Positions 47,650-58,599 of a stretch of DNA of 64,000 bases are shown here, piece by piece. Every line of letters starts with the position of its first letter. The stretch's first letter is position 1. Position numbers and translations under genes: made by a program. Origin of the DNA: Ovis canadensis (taxonomy: Eukaryota; Chordata; Mammalia; Artiodactyla; Bovidae). The stretch spans positions 46,953,001-47,017,000 of the forward strand of contig NC_091260.1 in assembly GCF_042477335.2 (NCBI RefSeq), in the 5' to 3' direction. The notes below the pieces were generated by a model. That model was not told the origin of the DNA, ran no database searches, and saw only the letters and a list, made by a program, of their open reading frames with translations.

Positions 47650-47893
47650 ATTTACTTATTTGGCTGCATTGGGTCTCTGTTGCAGCAGGGAAGATCTTCA
47701 TTTCCTCATGCGGTATCTGTCATTGTTACGCTAGCAATCCAGAGTAGGCAGCCTTCAGTGGTTGCAGTGCACAGACTCTGTGGTGTGCGGGTTTAGTTGC
47801 TCTGTGCCATGACGGATTTTTAGCTTCCCAATCAGGTATGGAACCTGTGTCCCCTGCATTTCAAGGCGTATTCTAACCCGCAGAGAAGTCCCC
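47650..47893 (-). mobile_element. CHR-type SINE
   Basis: TTTGGCTGCATTGGGTCTC, GGGTTTAGTTGCTCTGTGCC and ATGGAACCTGTGTCCCCTGC are the complement of the long CHR-type element. Confidence 0.82.
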
Positions 47894-47971
47894 CAAATAC
47901 TTCTGACTCTGAAAGGATCTTGAGGACCCTCAGGGGTCTGAGGCTCATCTTTGGAGAATCATTGTTTCCCA

Positions 47972-48505
47972 TCAGTGGTTCTCAATGAGGCTGAGGAGGG
48001 GAGAGGGGGACCCATCTTTCTTCCAGGGACTTTGGGCAACTTCTGGAGACATTTTTGGTTGTCACCACTGGTGGGGTGGTAGTGGATGCTAATGGCATCT
48101 TGCTGCTGCTGCTGCTAAGTCGCTTCAATTGTGTCCGACTCTGTGCGACCCCAGAGACGGCAGCTCACCAGGCTCCGCCGTCCCTGGGATTCTCCAGGCA
48201 AGAACACTGGAGTGGGTTGCCATTTCCTTCAATGCATGAAAGTGAAAAGTGAAAGTGAAGTCGCTCAGTCCTGCCTGACTCTTAGCGACCCCATGGACTG
48301 CAGCCTCCCAGGCTCCTCCGTCCATGAGATTTTCCAGGCAAGAGTACTGGAGTGGGGTGCCACTGCCTTCTCCGAATGGCATCTAGTGCCCAGGGATACT
48401 GCTGAACACCCTGCTGCGCCCAGGAGAGTCACCCCCCACCCCCACGCTCCCGCGGTCTCAAATAATCCAGTTGGAAACGTTACACCCTTGAGGTTGAGAA
48501 AACTT
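47972..48505 (+). mobile_element. MER20 (hAT-Charlie) split by Bov-A2
   Basis: The left part starts CAGTGGTTCTCAA at about 47973 and includes GGAGACATTTTTGGTTGTCA. The right part resumes after the SINE with ATCTAGTGCCCAGGGATACT and ends TTGAGGTTGAGAAAAC, the other terminal repeat. Together they give a nearly complete MER20 of ~235 bp. Confidence 0.85.
48091..48384 (-). mobile_element. Bov-A2 SINE with 10-bp target-site duplication
   Basis: AATGGCATCT at 48091-48100 and 48375-48384 flanks a BovA dimer on the minus strand beginning with a (TGC)4 tract. Confidence 0.96.
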
Positions 48506-48649
48506 GGTTTACAAAACTGAAACCACAACACTGAGAACAATCTCAATTTTTCAATTTCCTACACACTTCCCTGTGTTATACTTTCCCACTTTATTTTTCA
48601 AAACAGCTACTTTCGGGTCATAGTTCTTTCTTCTTTAGAGACGCTGCAT

Positions 48650-49620
48650 CCAACTTTTTGGCCCCCTCGGCCGCCCTCCCCCGCCGACTCCTCCCCCCCG
48701 GTTGAGCTACGGCCCTCCCTGGTCCTCTCCCCACCCTCATATACTTTTATAGTTGGGTTTGCCTCTGTCCTCAGCACTTGGCTGATCTCAGCTGGGTTGT
48801 AAATTCCTTCAGGGAGGGCCGCATATCAATGCTCTCGATTTCCCCCAAAGTCGTTTTCCGCCCTCTACCTGCTGACTGGATTGGCCTCGCGATACCACCA
48901 GCGAAGTCCTCTCCACGCGCACTCAGCCCGCGCAGACGCAGTTTCCGTCGCTCCCGAGCTGTGGGCACCAGCGCTCCGATGCTCTCGTCTGCCGCTAGAG
49001 GGCGCGCCCGGTCCGAGCGGCCCGGACTACCAGCCTCGGAGGGTAATAATGGGGTGGGGGCGGCCGCCGTGACTTCTGGGACTTGTAGTCCCAGGGAAAG
49101 GATTGCGGATGAAAGGCACTGAGTCGCCTCTTCCCAGCTCGCTGCTCCGGAAGGTTCGGACGCCCTAGGTCGACCAACCCCCTCTCTTGGAAGACCCGGC
49201 ATCTACGGCAAGCGGGAAGGAGGTGGGCACGATAGTTTCCGTTTCCGGTGGGTAAAGGGCAAGCGGAATGTAAACAGGGGACCCGGGGAGTGGCCTTCGG
49301 GTAACACAGGCTACGGGTCAGTGGTGGAAGTCGGCGGAAGTTGGGGGAAAACGAGGCGGGTGGGTCTTGGGGTGACGGGAGTAAGAAGCTTCAGAAGTCG
49401 GAGTTGAGGCCCACCGCGGGTGTAGCAGAGCCAGGACGCTAAGGTTGGTCTTTAGGGACCAGCAGTTTTGGGGTTCAGGCCCTTACCTGGTGCTCGCGCC
49501 CCTGGCGGGAGGAGCGGAAGGTAGCTGACTTTGCACCCCGGGGATGGGGCCCGTGTCTGGGGCGGGACTCTGAGCTCGCGGGTGACGTTCTGGGCAGCCC
49601 TTGTGAACTTCGCAGTTTTT
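48650..49620 (+). promoter_or_regulatory. TTC33: TTC33 CpG-island promoter and presumed non-coding exon 1
   Basis: A sharp rise in GC and CpG, with GC boxes (GGGGCGGGAC near 49558), several ETS-type GGAAG/CGGAAG words between 49150 and 49350, a reverse CCAAT (ATTGG at 48880-48884) and a ZNF143/THAP11-type site. No TATA box at a sensible distance. TTC33 in other mammals begins with a non-coding exon. Its position here is presumably around 49100-49450 but the donor cannot be fixed by eye. Frames on both strands (48771-49202, 49531-49914) are CpG-island openings. Confidence 0.7.
49077..49089 (-). promoter_or_regulatory. TTC33: ZNF143/THAP11-type promoter motif
   Basis: On the minus strand ACTACAAGTCCCA fits the conserved promoter word ACTAYRNNNCCCR, bound by ZNF143/THAP11 complexes near start sites of CpG-island genes. 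Confidence 0.7.
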
Positions 49621-49886
49621 TTGTGTACGTGTTTGTGTGTTCAAAATGAGGGGAAGTCGCTAGAACTGGTTTCTTTCTTGCGGGAACGTGTTTCGGGTAA
49701 ATCGTTTCTTGCGGAATCCCTCACCTCCGAATACATCCATATACGCAGAAGGATGCTGTTTTGCTTCCTTGTTTGTGTTCTTCAGTTTCCTCGCCTTCGT
49801 TGCTTCACTTTCCGATGCAGTGAAGAGAAGCATTCTCTAGCTTGTGGCAGGGTAAATTGTCTGTGTTATTCTGGTTCCCACACTAT

Positions 49887-50096
49887 GTTGGTTTCCCTGG
49901 TGGCTCAGTGGTAAAGAATCCGTCTGCAGTGCAGGAGACCAGGGTTCGATCCCAGGGTCAGGAAGATCCCCTGGAGAAGGGAATGGCAACCCACTCCAGT
50001 ATTTTGCCTAGAGAATCCCGATGGACAGAGGAGCCTGGCGGGCTGCAGTCTATGGGGTCGCAAAGAGTCGGACACGACTGAATGGCTAACACACAC
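49887..50096 (+). mobile_element. Bov-tA SINE
   Basis: It starts TTTCCCTGGTGGCTCAGTGG and ends with the GGACACGACTGAATGGCTAA tail. It lies just downstream of the CpG island and is little diverged. Confidence 0.94.
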
Positions 50097-50539
50097 TGTT
50101 TCATCTCTCACATTGCCTATTTGGAAACTTGAAGCCAGAAAACTTAATCATCCTCATTCTTGTCACCTTTAGGGACAGTGGTAAATGCAAGGCTTCTTAA
50201 CATGACTTATTCTAATATCTTGTGAGAGCTTTCTAACGATCCATTCTTATATTCTCTTTCTGTACTTCTGGACTTAGGTTCCATAGTAAACACACTTATA
50301 TTTCAGGCTTTTTGTTGTTGTTGTTCTTTCCCTATGTTACTTGCAGTAATCTTCAAACGTAGGAAACTCATTCTCCCCTATTACCATGGGTCTGGGAAGA
50401 GGATTTGGCTTTGTCCTCATTCCCTAGTATAGTTTATAATCCATTACTCCTGCAGGCTTTTCTAAAAATCTCTGCTCCTATGGAAAGCGTGTGGTTTTTA
50501 CCCCTGTCAGCCTATCCATTCTTTTTTAGTTTGCTTTGG
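50097..50539. other. TTC33 intron 1, nothing recognised
   Basis: No supported gene. The frame at 50405-50680 runs into a SINE. Confidence 0.45.
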
Positions 50540-50662
50540 GGTTGTGTTTTTTTGGCCTCCCTTCTCAGCAGGTGTGGTCCTAGTTCCCCAACTAGGGATA
50601 GATCCCATGCCCCCTGCAGTGGAAGCATGCAGTCCCAATCACTGGACCCCCAGGGAAGTCCC
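50540..50662 (-). mobile_element. CHR-type SINE
   Basis: TTTTTTTGGCCTCCCTTCTC, CCCCAACTAGGGATAGATCC and CCCCCAGGGAAGTCCC are the complement of a CHR-type element. Confidence 0.82.
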
Positions 50663-52001
50663 ACGCAGTACATTTCTTGATTGCTGTAGTTTATTGACAC
50701 TTCATTAAGAACTTAGGCACATAATCCACGATTTTCTTACCTCTCCAAAATCTGCCATTGCCTTGGGCCTTTCCATGTTAGTGACCTCATAGCCATCCAC
50801 ACTTTCTTTTGGTCTCTTTCATCCTAGCGGTTACTTCTACTTTATTTCAGTGTGCATTGGTGATGAAGAGCTTGGTAGCTGCTGGAACTTACTATTTCAT
50901 TACTTTCCATTATTACTCCCACGATGCCCATTCTTTGATAGTTGTGTGTAGACCTCTGGTCCATTGCTTTTCCTTATCCCAATAGTTGATCAGTCAGTTG
51001 ATACTCTCTTTGGGGTTGTAGGCTCCTTTAAGAATGGAATGAAAGCATAGAGACTCTTGTGCAGGGTACAAACATATAAAAATTCATTTACAATTCCAAA
51101 GGTTTCTCAGTATCTATAAACCTATCCATGTAACTAGCAAGAGTTCTTGATCCCTCAGTAAATCCCTTCTCGAAATAAATACTTGTTGAATTCTTCTAGG
51201 GTTTTCTTTAACTTTGTTCCATCAGTTATGCTTGCTCACTCAGCCCTTATATTTTGTATTATTATTGCAGTTTTACAAAGCAGTTTAACATTTGTTATCA
51301 TTCTGATTAACCATATAGTTCTGTGAATTAAATCATTTACCAGTTTTGAATCTTTCAGAAACTTTTTATGATGGAAAATTTCAAACATATATGCTAAGAG
51401 AGAAGTACAAAGATTCCATATACTCGTCACCTAACTTGATCACGTATCAACTCAGCAATCTTTTAATATGTGTATCTTATATCATATTCATCATTACTTT
51501 GAAACAATTCCTAGATACTGTGTAATTTCATGTAAAATGTATTAATATGTATTCCCAAAAGATGAGCATACTTTTTGTCAACATAATACTCTTATACCTG
51601 AAGAAGCAGGAATTTCTTAATATCATCAAATATGAAGGCATTGTTCTGATCCCCCCTATTATTTCTTAAATTTTTCCTCCCCATTGGCTTGTTTGATTCT
51701 GTAACTAAACAAGATCCACACATTGTGTTTGGTTTTGTTTCTTAAGTCTCTCTTAATCTAGGGGGTACCTCCTAACTTTTCCTTTTTTCTTGAAGAAACC
51801 AGTTTTATTTTTCCTTAGTTTCTGTTCCTTGCTGTCTTGTCTCAGGCATGTTATTTAACATACTCGTCTGTATCCCTTATTTCTTATAAACCGGTAGAGA
51901 TATAAGGTGATGTAGTGTTAATTTTGGCAGGAATACTTCATGGCTGCTGTGTCACTTCCATCAGGAGATACATATTGTGAACTTGTCTTTCTTTACCGTG
52001 T
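50663..52001. other. TTC33 intron 1, old repeat-like part near 51360-51500
   Basis: TGGAAAATTTCAAACATATATG and onward has the phrasing of a mammal-wide repeat whose family I cannot name. No gene. Confidence 0.4.
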
Positions 52002-52215
52002 TGGGCTTCCCTGGTGGTTCAGGCAGTAAAGCATCTGCCTGCAATGCAGGAGACCTGGGTTCAATCCCTGAGTTAGGAAGATCCCCTGGAGAAGGAAATG
52101 GCTATCCACCCCAGTATTCTTGCCTGGAGAATCCCATGGACAGAGGAAACTGGCAGGCTGTAGTCCATGGGGTCACAGAGTCAGACATGATCAGTGACGA
52201 ACACTTTCACTTTAT
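52002..52215 (+). mobile_element. Bov-tA SINE
   Basis: It starts GGGCTTCCCTGGTGGTTCAG. Full head and BovA body, ending in a GACGAACACTTTCAC-type tail. It ends about 165 bp before the TTC33 coding exon. Confidence 0.94.
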
Positions 52216-52381
52216 GATGTTAGCAGCCATAAATGATTATTGCCTAGATCCACTATTTTAATTAGGGGCCAGAAAATGGTGACAGCCTTATCCTTTTATC
52301 CTTTCTTTACCTGTTTGTTGGAATACTTCTATAAAGGGCCTAGTATGAAATTTAAAGCTCTCTCTTTGTAGTTTTTCCAGA

Positions 52382-52602
52382 ATGGCTTCCTTTGGATGGA
52401 AAAGGAAGATCGGTGAGAAGGTCTCAAAGGTCACATCCCAGCAGTTTGAAGCTGAAGCTGCTGATGAGAAAGATGCAGCCGGGAAAGATGAAGGCAGCTG
52501 GCTCCACGCTGTTAAACGGAGGAAAGAGAGTCTCCTTGAAGGCTGTGCTGAGAAAAGCAAACAGCTGAAGGATGAAGGAGCCACTCTCGCTGAAAATAAA
52601 AG
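52382..52602 (+). CDS. TTC33: TTC33 first coding exon (partial gene)
   Basis: The frame begins MASFGWKRKIGEKVSKVTSQ and runs 73 codons plus two bases to LAENKR, where a GTATGT donor (52603) follows. This agrees with the N-terminus of tetratricopeptide repeat protein 33 (262 residues in human as I remember it), upstream of the TPR repeats. The segment is rich in Lys and Glu and probably helical. The function of TTC33 is poorly known. TPR proteins generally mediate protein-protein contacts. The acceptor is either GTAG at 52371 (leaving ten bases of 5' UTR) or CCAG at 52380 (leaving one). The TPR exons are not in the window. Position and strand downstream of PRKAA1 match the human order. Confidence 0.93.
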
Positions 52603-54350
52603 GTATGTTTTTAGAGTTTTCTTTTAGAGGATGGCTTTGGTCTTTGGTAGGATGGAATGCTCTTCAGATCATCCAGAGATCTACAGTCAGGCCTGTGTGG
52701 CATTGACTGGTATATCCTTTGTGGTGCTGAAGCATTTGAGACATTAGAAGTAGTAGTGCTAACAAGAAGCACTTTTAAAAAATTCTTTTCTTTCTTCTTT
52801 TTCTTTTTTTCCCACTATTGGTAAGGATGATTATAAAAGATTGCTTGTTTATCATTTTTGTCTTAATTGAGTCAAAGTTGAGGAACCAGCCTTTTGTTTC
52901 TAGGAATGTTATTTTGATTCTGGGAGTAATCTTACTGAATTTTAAAACATGAAGTAATGCTTAAACTATAAAATATTAGCACCTCAAATTGGAAGTGAAG
53001 GGAAGACAGACAGTCAACGACAACTAACAGCTTCATGTCCTAATGTTAGATTGTGAATTTTCATTTGTAGTGTTTAGGCACAAAGATTTTTCTCTTGTAG
53101 GACTTCACATGATTGGCTATTCTATCTTAGAAGAAAATCAACTATAAATTTTCCACATTTATGAAATCATTTTGAAAACAACCATAAAACATCTTTAGAA
53201 ATTCCTATAAATGCCTGTTAAAAGTTCATTAATTTTGTTGTTTTTATCTTTTTCTCTAGACCACACTAGTGTGTAGAAGGGAAGAGCTATTCAGTTATTG
53301 CCATGGGATCCCCTCCGAATTTCCTGTGGTAGATGAGAGATATCAACTTTGTGGATAAACAAATAGCTTTTTTTTTTTTTTCTTTCAAAACATTGAGTCA
53401 TTTCACTGAAATAAGCTGGATAGGATGCTTTATTTTGAATGGAGAACACTGTGAGATAATTAAGTATTTTAGCTCTTTAGCATTTGTTTTTGGATTACTG
53501 TATACACAGCTTTGAAGGATCACTAAACAGAATTAAAGATATCTGTAGTTCTTTGAGTCATCTGGCTACTCTAAGCCAAAAATAAATAGAAATAATGGTT
53601 TAAAAATATCTAAGAGAATATTCAACATGATTGAAAGTAATATGAGGAGTAGTAAATAATATAAGGAAGAATAGTAAAGTTAAATTAAAAGAATAGAACT
53701 CAATCCTTGTTTTCCTATCAACTTCACTATCATTTTCGGTACATTTTAAGCCACAATGTCCTTCCTTGTGTTTTTGAAGACAGTTCTTGATGCAGCTTTG
53801 TCTTATGACTTATCTGAAAACCTGTTAGTTCCTGTGTTCTGATGTTTATCGTCTTGTCCTTCAGATCTCTGCTCATAAGTCCTCTTCTCAGCACCCTGTA
53901 CTTCCTTGTTTTCCATCACATCAGCTTTTTTTTTTTTTTTAAAGAATTTTAAATGTCTATTTTGTGATTAGGTGAAAGGAATGCTAATCAAATAAACCTT
54001 ACAAAAGATTGAAAAACTTCTTTACTCATGACTTATATTTCTAAATCTGTGTTTCAGAGACAATCATTAAATTGACCTCTACAATGGTGAGAGATCACAA
54101 AGTGAATTAGTTGTTAGGGTGGCAGTTATTTCAAGTGTGTAAGACTTATTGATGTACTGAGGTGTAGGAACAGTGTTAGACATTTATCGATGTACCAATT
54201 TCTTTAAAATGTGTTAAGTTTTAAGAAATGTGTAACATCATCATTAAAATCTAACATCAAATAGCCGTTCATCCATTCATCCTTCTTTTAAAAAAACATT
54301 CAAAGAGAGGTAAGATATATTAATAAACTTTAAGGAGCTCAGCTTTTGAT
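52603..54350. other. TTC33 intron 2, nothing recognised
   Basis: AT-rich with T/A runs near 53370 and 53925. No TTC33 exon and no firm repeat is seen. Confidence 0.5.
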
Positions 54351-54353
54351 AAG

Positions 54354-54395
<42 letters not shown>

Positions 54396-54655
54396 AGTCG
54401 CTTGAGTCGTGTCCAACCTGTGCAACCCCGTAGAACACAGCCCACCAGGCTCCCCCATCCCTGGGATTCTCCAGGCAAGAACACTGGAATAGGTTGCTAT
54501 TTCCTTCTCCAGTGGATGAAAGTGAAAAGTGTAAGTGAAGTCGCTCAGTCGTGTCCGACTCTTAGCGACCCCATGGACTGCAGCCCACCAGGCTCCTCCA
54601 TCCATGGGATTTTCCAGGCAAGAGTACTGGAGTGGGGTGCCATTGCCTTCTGCAC
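54351..54655 (-). mobile_element. Bov-A2 SINE with (CTG)13 tract
   Basis: A BovA dimer on the minus strand whose tail carries thirteen CTG units at 54357-54395. The poly-leucine and poly-glutamine frames here are artefacts of that tract. Confidence 0.94.
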
Positions 54656-56043
54656 AAGAATACAAATAATTAGAGTAGTGTGTGCAGTAAGACAGGTCCA
54701 TAGAAAATATTTTAGAATCACAGGAAATCAGAGCCACCAGTTCTACCTGTGTATATCAAGGAAGTTCTGACAGATAAATTCAATCTTCAGTTGGGTTTCA
54801 AAGAAGGAGTAGTATTTGCCAAACTAATAGTGGTGAGAAGTATTTCAAGAAAGTGGGAGCAGAACATGGAAGTAGAAAGAGTCATGAAATTGTTTTACCT
54901 GTTTAGGAAAATTCTACCAAGTTGGTATTGCTGGAGCAAAGAAATACAAAAAACTTTGCAGTAAACACTCCTGAAGAGAAAAAACTCGGTTGTGATCTTT
55001 CTATGCAACAAGACCCTTTTCATTGTATTTTGTTAACAATGGTGAGAAGTAATTTTATGACTTAAACAAAGTAAGAGAAACCACAATCACATGAGCTTTT
55101 TAAATTTTCTTTTAGTATTTTTTCTCTTTTTGAAGTTACATTTTTCAATTATTTAGTGCTTTATATTTTTTTGCCTTCTATAGAAATGTAAGCTCCAGGA
55201 ATGTAGGGACTTTGTCTAAACAGACTTTTGTACTCTTAACTCTTGGAATAATTTGTGTCATTCACAAGGCCAGTCAGTAGATATTTACTGAATATTTGTA
55301 AGGCTGCTGTGTTATGTTTTATTGTGGCTAAATAAGTTTTTGTGGATTAATTACCATATGTTACATTGTATCTATAGAAATATATATTTTTAAACTCCAG
55401 ATTAGAACACCATTCTGAGAACATATTTTATTTCATATTCCAACCACAGAGGTCCTTTGGGAATAGAATTTTCCTGTCTTCCTCCTGCCTGAGAATATGA
55501 CGCTTGAGAATTATTGTTCTTTTTTGAGTCCAATTCCTTTCCTCAAAAGCTGTGATGGTAAGGATTAAGTAACAAAATATGGAACAGCTTTGAACTTGGA
55601 ATGAGTAATAATCCTGAGTGTAGAGAAGTAGGGGTGCCTCTGGAGGCATTGCTAGAGAAGGAGGGAGGGAAGGTTGGTGGAAAGGAGGGAGCTCCTTCAG
55701 TTTCCTGGGATACATTGTTTTGCCTCCTTGAGATTTTTTTTTTTTACCCTGCAGGTTTTCTCATTTAGTTTTATTTAGCACTTAGAGAATTGTCTGAGTA
55801 CATTGAATATGTATGATCAAGTGTGTTAATGTCTTTCTTCCTCCAAAGGAGGCACAGTTCTTAAGCATCACAGACTCTACCCTGTCTAGTTTACTTCATT
55901 AGTAACAAACTATTAGCTGCTCTTAGGAAAATGTGGTTTGCAGCAGCATAGCTTTTAAATGCTGAAGTTCTGCCTTGTAGTCTTCAGGATTCCTTCTGAC
56001 AGAAAACTGGTTTACTTTTCTACTGAAGCCTTAAATAATGTTA
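54656..56043. other. TTC33 intron 2, nothing firmly recognised
   Basis: The frames at 54749-54964 and 55428-55715 have no TPR or other domain. About 54720-54960 may be an old repeat of unknown family. Confidence 0.45.
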
Positions 56044-56262
56044 GTGCCTTATGCTTGTGTGTGCTTAGTCCCTCAGTCGGGTCCGACTCTTTGCGACCCC
56101 TCTGTCTATGGAGTTTTCCAGACAAGAATACTGGAGTGGGTTGCCATTTCCTACTCCAGGGGATCTTTCCAACTCAGGAATTGAACCTGCGTCTCTTGCG
56201 TCTCTTGCACTGGCAGGCAGATTCTTTACCACTGTACCGCCTGGGAAGCCTCCGGTGCCTTA
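56044..56262 (-). mobile_element. Bov-tA SINE, short target-site duplication
   Basis: GTGCCTTA lies on both sides (56044-56051 and 56255-56262) of a minus-strand Bov-tA. A CTCTTGCGT unit is tandemly repeated inside the head. Confidence 0.9.
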
Positions 56263-56284
56263 CAGAGACAGTTTAGTAAGTCTA

Positions 56285-56520
56285 GTGGTTATGAGCATGG
56301 ATTTTGAAGTCATTTTAATTCCATTCAGATTCTAGCTTTATCATTTTTACTGTAAAAATTTTGGGCAGATTCTTAATCTTTTAAGTGTCAATTTATAGTT
56401 TCCTTATATATAAAATGAAGGTGACATTTATCTCATAAACTGTTGGGGGATTAAAGAGCGAGTCCATGTATAAATACTTAGCATGCCACATAGCACCTAG
56501 TACTCACTAGTGAATATACT
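56285..56520 (+). mobile_element. MIR SINE
   Basis: AGTGGTTATGAGCATGGATT, ATAAAATGAAGGTGACATTT and TGCCACATAGCACCTAGTAC follow the MIR order from head to tail. Confidence 0.7.
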
Positions 56521-56639
56521 TTAGATAGTGTAAGATTTTATATGTGATTGATGCATTTCATGAAGTATTAAAATTTTTTTTAACAATTATTTTGTTCAAG
56601 CATCTTTTTCTGGAATTAATATTAACCAGGACATACTGT

Positions 56640-56830
56640 AGACTTCCAGGGTGGTTCAGCAGTGAAGAATCTGCCTGCAGTGCAGGAGATGATTCAGTCC
56701 TTGGGTCAGGAAGATCCCCTGGAGGAGGGCACGGCGACCCACTCCAGTATTCTTGCCTGGAAAATTCCATGAACAGAGGAGCCTGGTGGGCTACAAAAGT
56801 CGGAAATGACTTAGCACGCACACACTTGCA
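56640..56830 (+). mobile_element. Bov-tA SINE
   Basis: It starts GACTTCCAGGGTGGTTCAGC. The BovA body is shortened near its end (GGGCTACAAAAGTCGG). Confidence 0.9.
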
Positions 56831-57364
56831 CAGGACACACGCGTGGCACGGGATGTGCATACCTTTTTAAGAATCACAGTATGGGTTCAGACTTTTATAT
56901 GCTGGCTTTTAAGGTTTCAGCCACTAGATGGTGATATTTAATTGTGTACCTAAGTGGTCTCATTTTTCCTCATATTAGTGTGTATGTTTGGAAAGCTGGA
57001 ATATTTTATAATTTGCCATGAATTTTGTCCCTTGTCTAGAAAAGCGTACTACCAAAGTGAACTTGAGGGTGACCTGGCTGTGTGAAACACATTCTGTTGA
57101 GTGCCAGTCTGGCTGTATTTAATGACAGTGATCTTGCCTCTTATTCTGTGGAGGAAAATAGATGCAGTCAGTGTAGAATGCCTTTTATTTTCTCACCCCA
57201 CTTCTTCCAGTCTGAGTGTGTCTACATCCAAGCCACTTACTTTTACTGTGTTGGAATGAAGTGCTCCTGCTTTTATCAAAGGCCTATCTAATCCCTTTTT
57301 GCCTTATCAGGAATCTTGTTCCTAGAACCACCCTCATTTTTAAAAAAGGTTATTATTTTTTTTT
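56831..57364. other. TTC33 intron 2, nothing recognised
   Basis: No supported gene or repeat. Confidence 0.45.
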
Positions 57365-57500
57365 TAAATCTATTTAATGAATTTTTGGCTTCGCCAGGTC
57401 TTAGTTATGGCATATGGGATCTTAGTTCCCTGACTAGAGTTTGAACCCAGGCGCCCTGCATTGGGAGCATGGAGTCTTAGCCACTAGACTACTAGGGTAG
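57365..57500 (-). mobile_element. CHR-type SINE
   Basis: TTTTTGGCTTCGCCAGGTC, GGATCTTAGTTCCCTGACTA and ACTACTAGGGTAGTC are the complement of a CHR-type element. Confidence 0.82.
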
Positions 57501-57544
57501 TCTCCCCTCCATTTGTTTTGATATCATCTGTTCTTCTCTCTCTC

Positions 57545-57631
57545 TTTTTTACCCTTTTAAAAATTGAACTACAGTTGAGGTATAATATTATATGAGTTAT
57601 AGGTGTACAATATAATGATTCACAATTTTTG
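57545..57631 (-). mobile_element. L1 3' end fragment
   Basis: ACTACAGTTGAGGTATAATA followed by TAGGTGTACAATATAATG is the complement of an L1 3' terminus. A Bov-tA follows immediately. Confidence 0.7.
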
Positions 57632-57820
57632 ACAGTAAAGAATTCACTTGCAATGTCGGAGATGTGGGTTCGATCCCTGGGTGGGGAAGGTCCCATGGAG
57701 AAGGAAATGAAAACCCATGCCAGTATTCTTGGCCTGAAAAATTCTATGGACAGAGGAGCCTGATGGGCTATCACCCATGGGGTCACAGAGTTGGACACGA
57801 CTTAGCAACTACAACAAACA
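57632..57820 (+). mobile_element. Bov-tA SINE, head truncated
   Basis: It starts inside the tRNA-like head (CAGTAAAGAATTCACTTGC) and runs through the BovA body to GACACGACTTAGCAACTACA. It lies within or beside the L1 fragment. Confidence 0.9.
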
Positions 57821-57917
57821 AACTGGAAGCGTGAAGTTGTCTCTGCTGGTTGATGTGCCATTCCAGAACTAATCAGCCCCACTCACCCTCAGATCCCTGC
57901 CCTGCAGAAAGCTCACA

Positions 57918-58085
57918 ATATTCTTTTTTTTTTTTTGATAGTTTTTTTTAAATTGATGTGTAGTTGATTTACAGTTTTGTGTCAGTTTTAGGTGTACAGC
58001 AAAGTGATTCAGTTTTATATATATATATTTATGTATTTCAGACTATTTTTCATAATAGGTTATTATAACCCTTCTTATTACCATA
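57918..58085 (-). mobile_element. L1 3' end fragment
   Basis: A T12 run, then GTAGTTGATTTACAGTTTTG and TTTTAGGTGTACAGCAAAG, the complement of an artiodactyl L1 3' terminus, with a short (TA)n inside. Confidence 0.82.
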
Positions 58086-58599
58086 AGGTCCCAGCAGATG
58101 CTGCTGTCAGCACAGACTAGAGAGCTGCCATGTGTGGTGCTGATAATGAAAAGACCATCACACCTTGATGCTGGCTTAGGTTGGGCCTTATGGGTGCTTT
58201 AGAGGGACAGGGTCACATACCCAGAAGTGTGAAAGGGTTAAAGCCTTGTGGGACTGACTGATCAATGGGAGGCAGGATATGGAAGGGAGACTGCAAATAA
58301 ATTCTTTTTCCTCCATTCCCCACTGGACTGTTTCCAGTACAAAGTGGTTTCACACTGTGTCTGAAGAAGTTCTCCAAAGTTAACAATCATCTGTGTTTGT
58401 TTTTGAAGCTGTTGTCAGCTTAACATATGCCTTGTGTTTATTCTCCCAAACTGCCTCACTTTTCTCTTTTTTACTCACTCTTTCCTTGGATCCTATCTGC
58501 CACAAAGAATTAGCCTGTAAGCTTAGGCTTCATATCATCAGGCTGAGATATCATCCTGGATCCCTTTCTCTTTTTTCACTCCTCTTAGCCAGTCCACGT
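58086..58599. other. TTC33 intron 2, nothing recognised
   Basis: No supported feature. Confidence 0.4.

Noticed and set aside
48771-49202. 143-codon minus-strand frame in the TTC33 CpG island as a divergent gene
   Set aside because: GC-driven opening without a recognisable domain. A plus-strand frame of similar length covers the same bases.
54339-54770. Poly-leucine and poly-glutamine frames
   Set aside because: Direct products of the (CTG)13 tract in a Bov-A2 SINE, not a protein gene.
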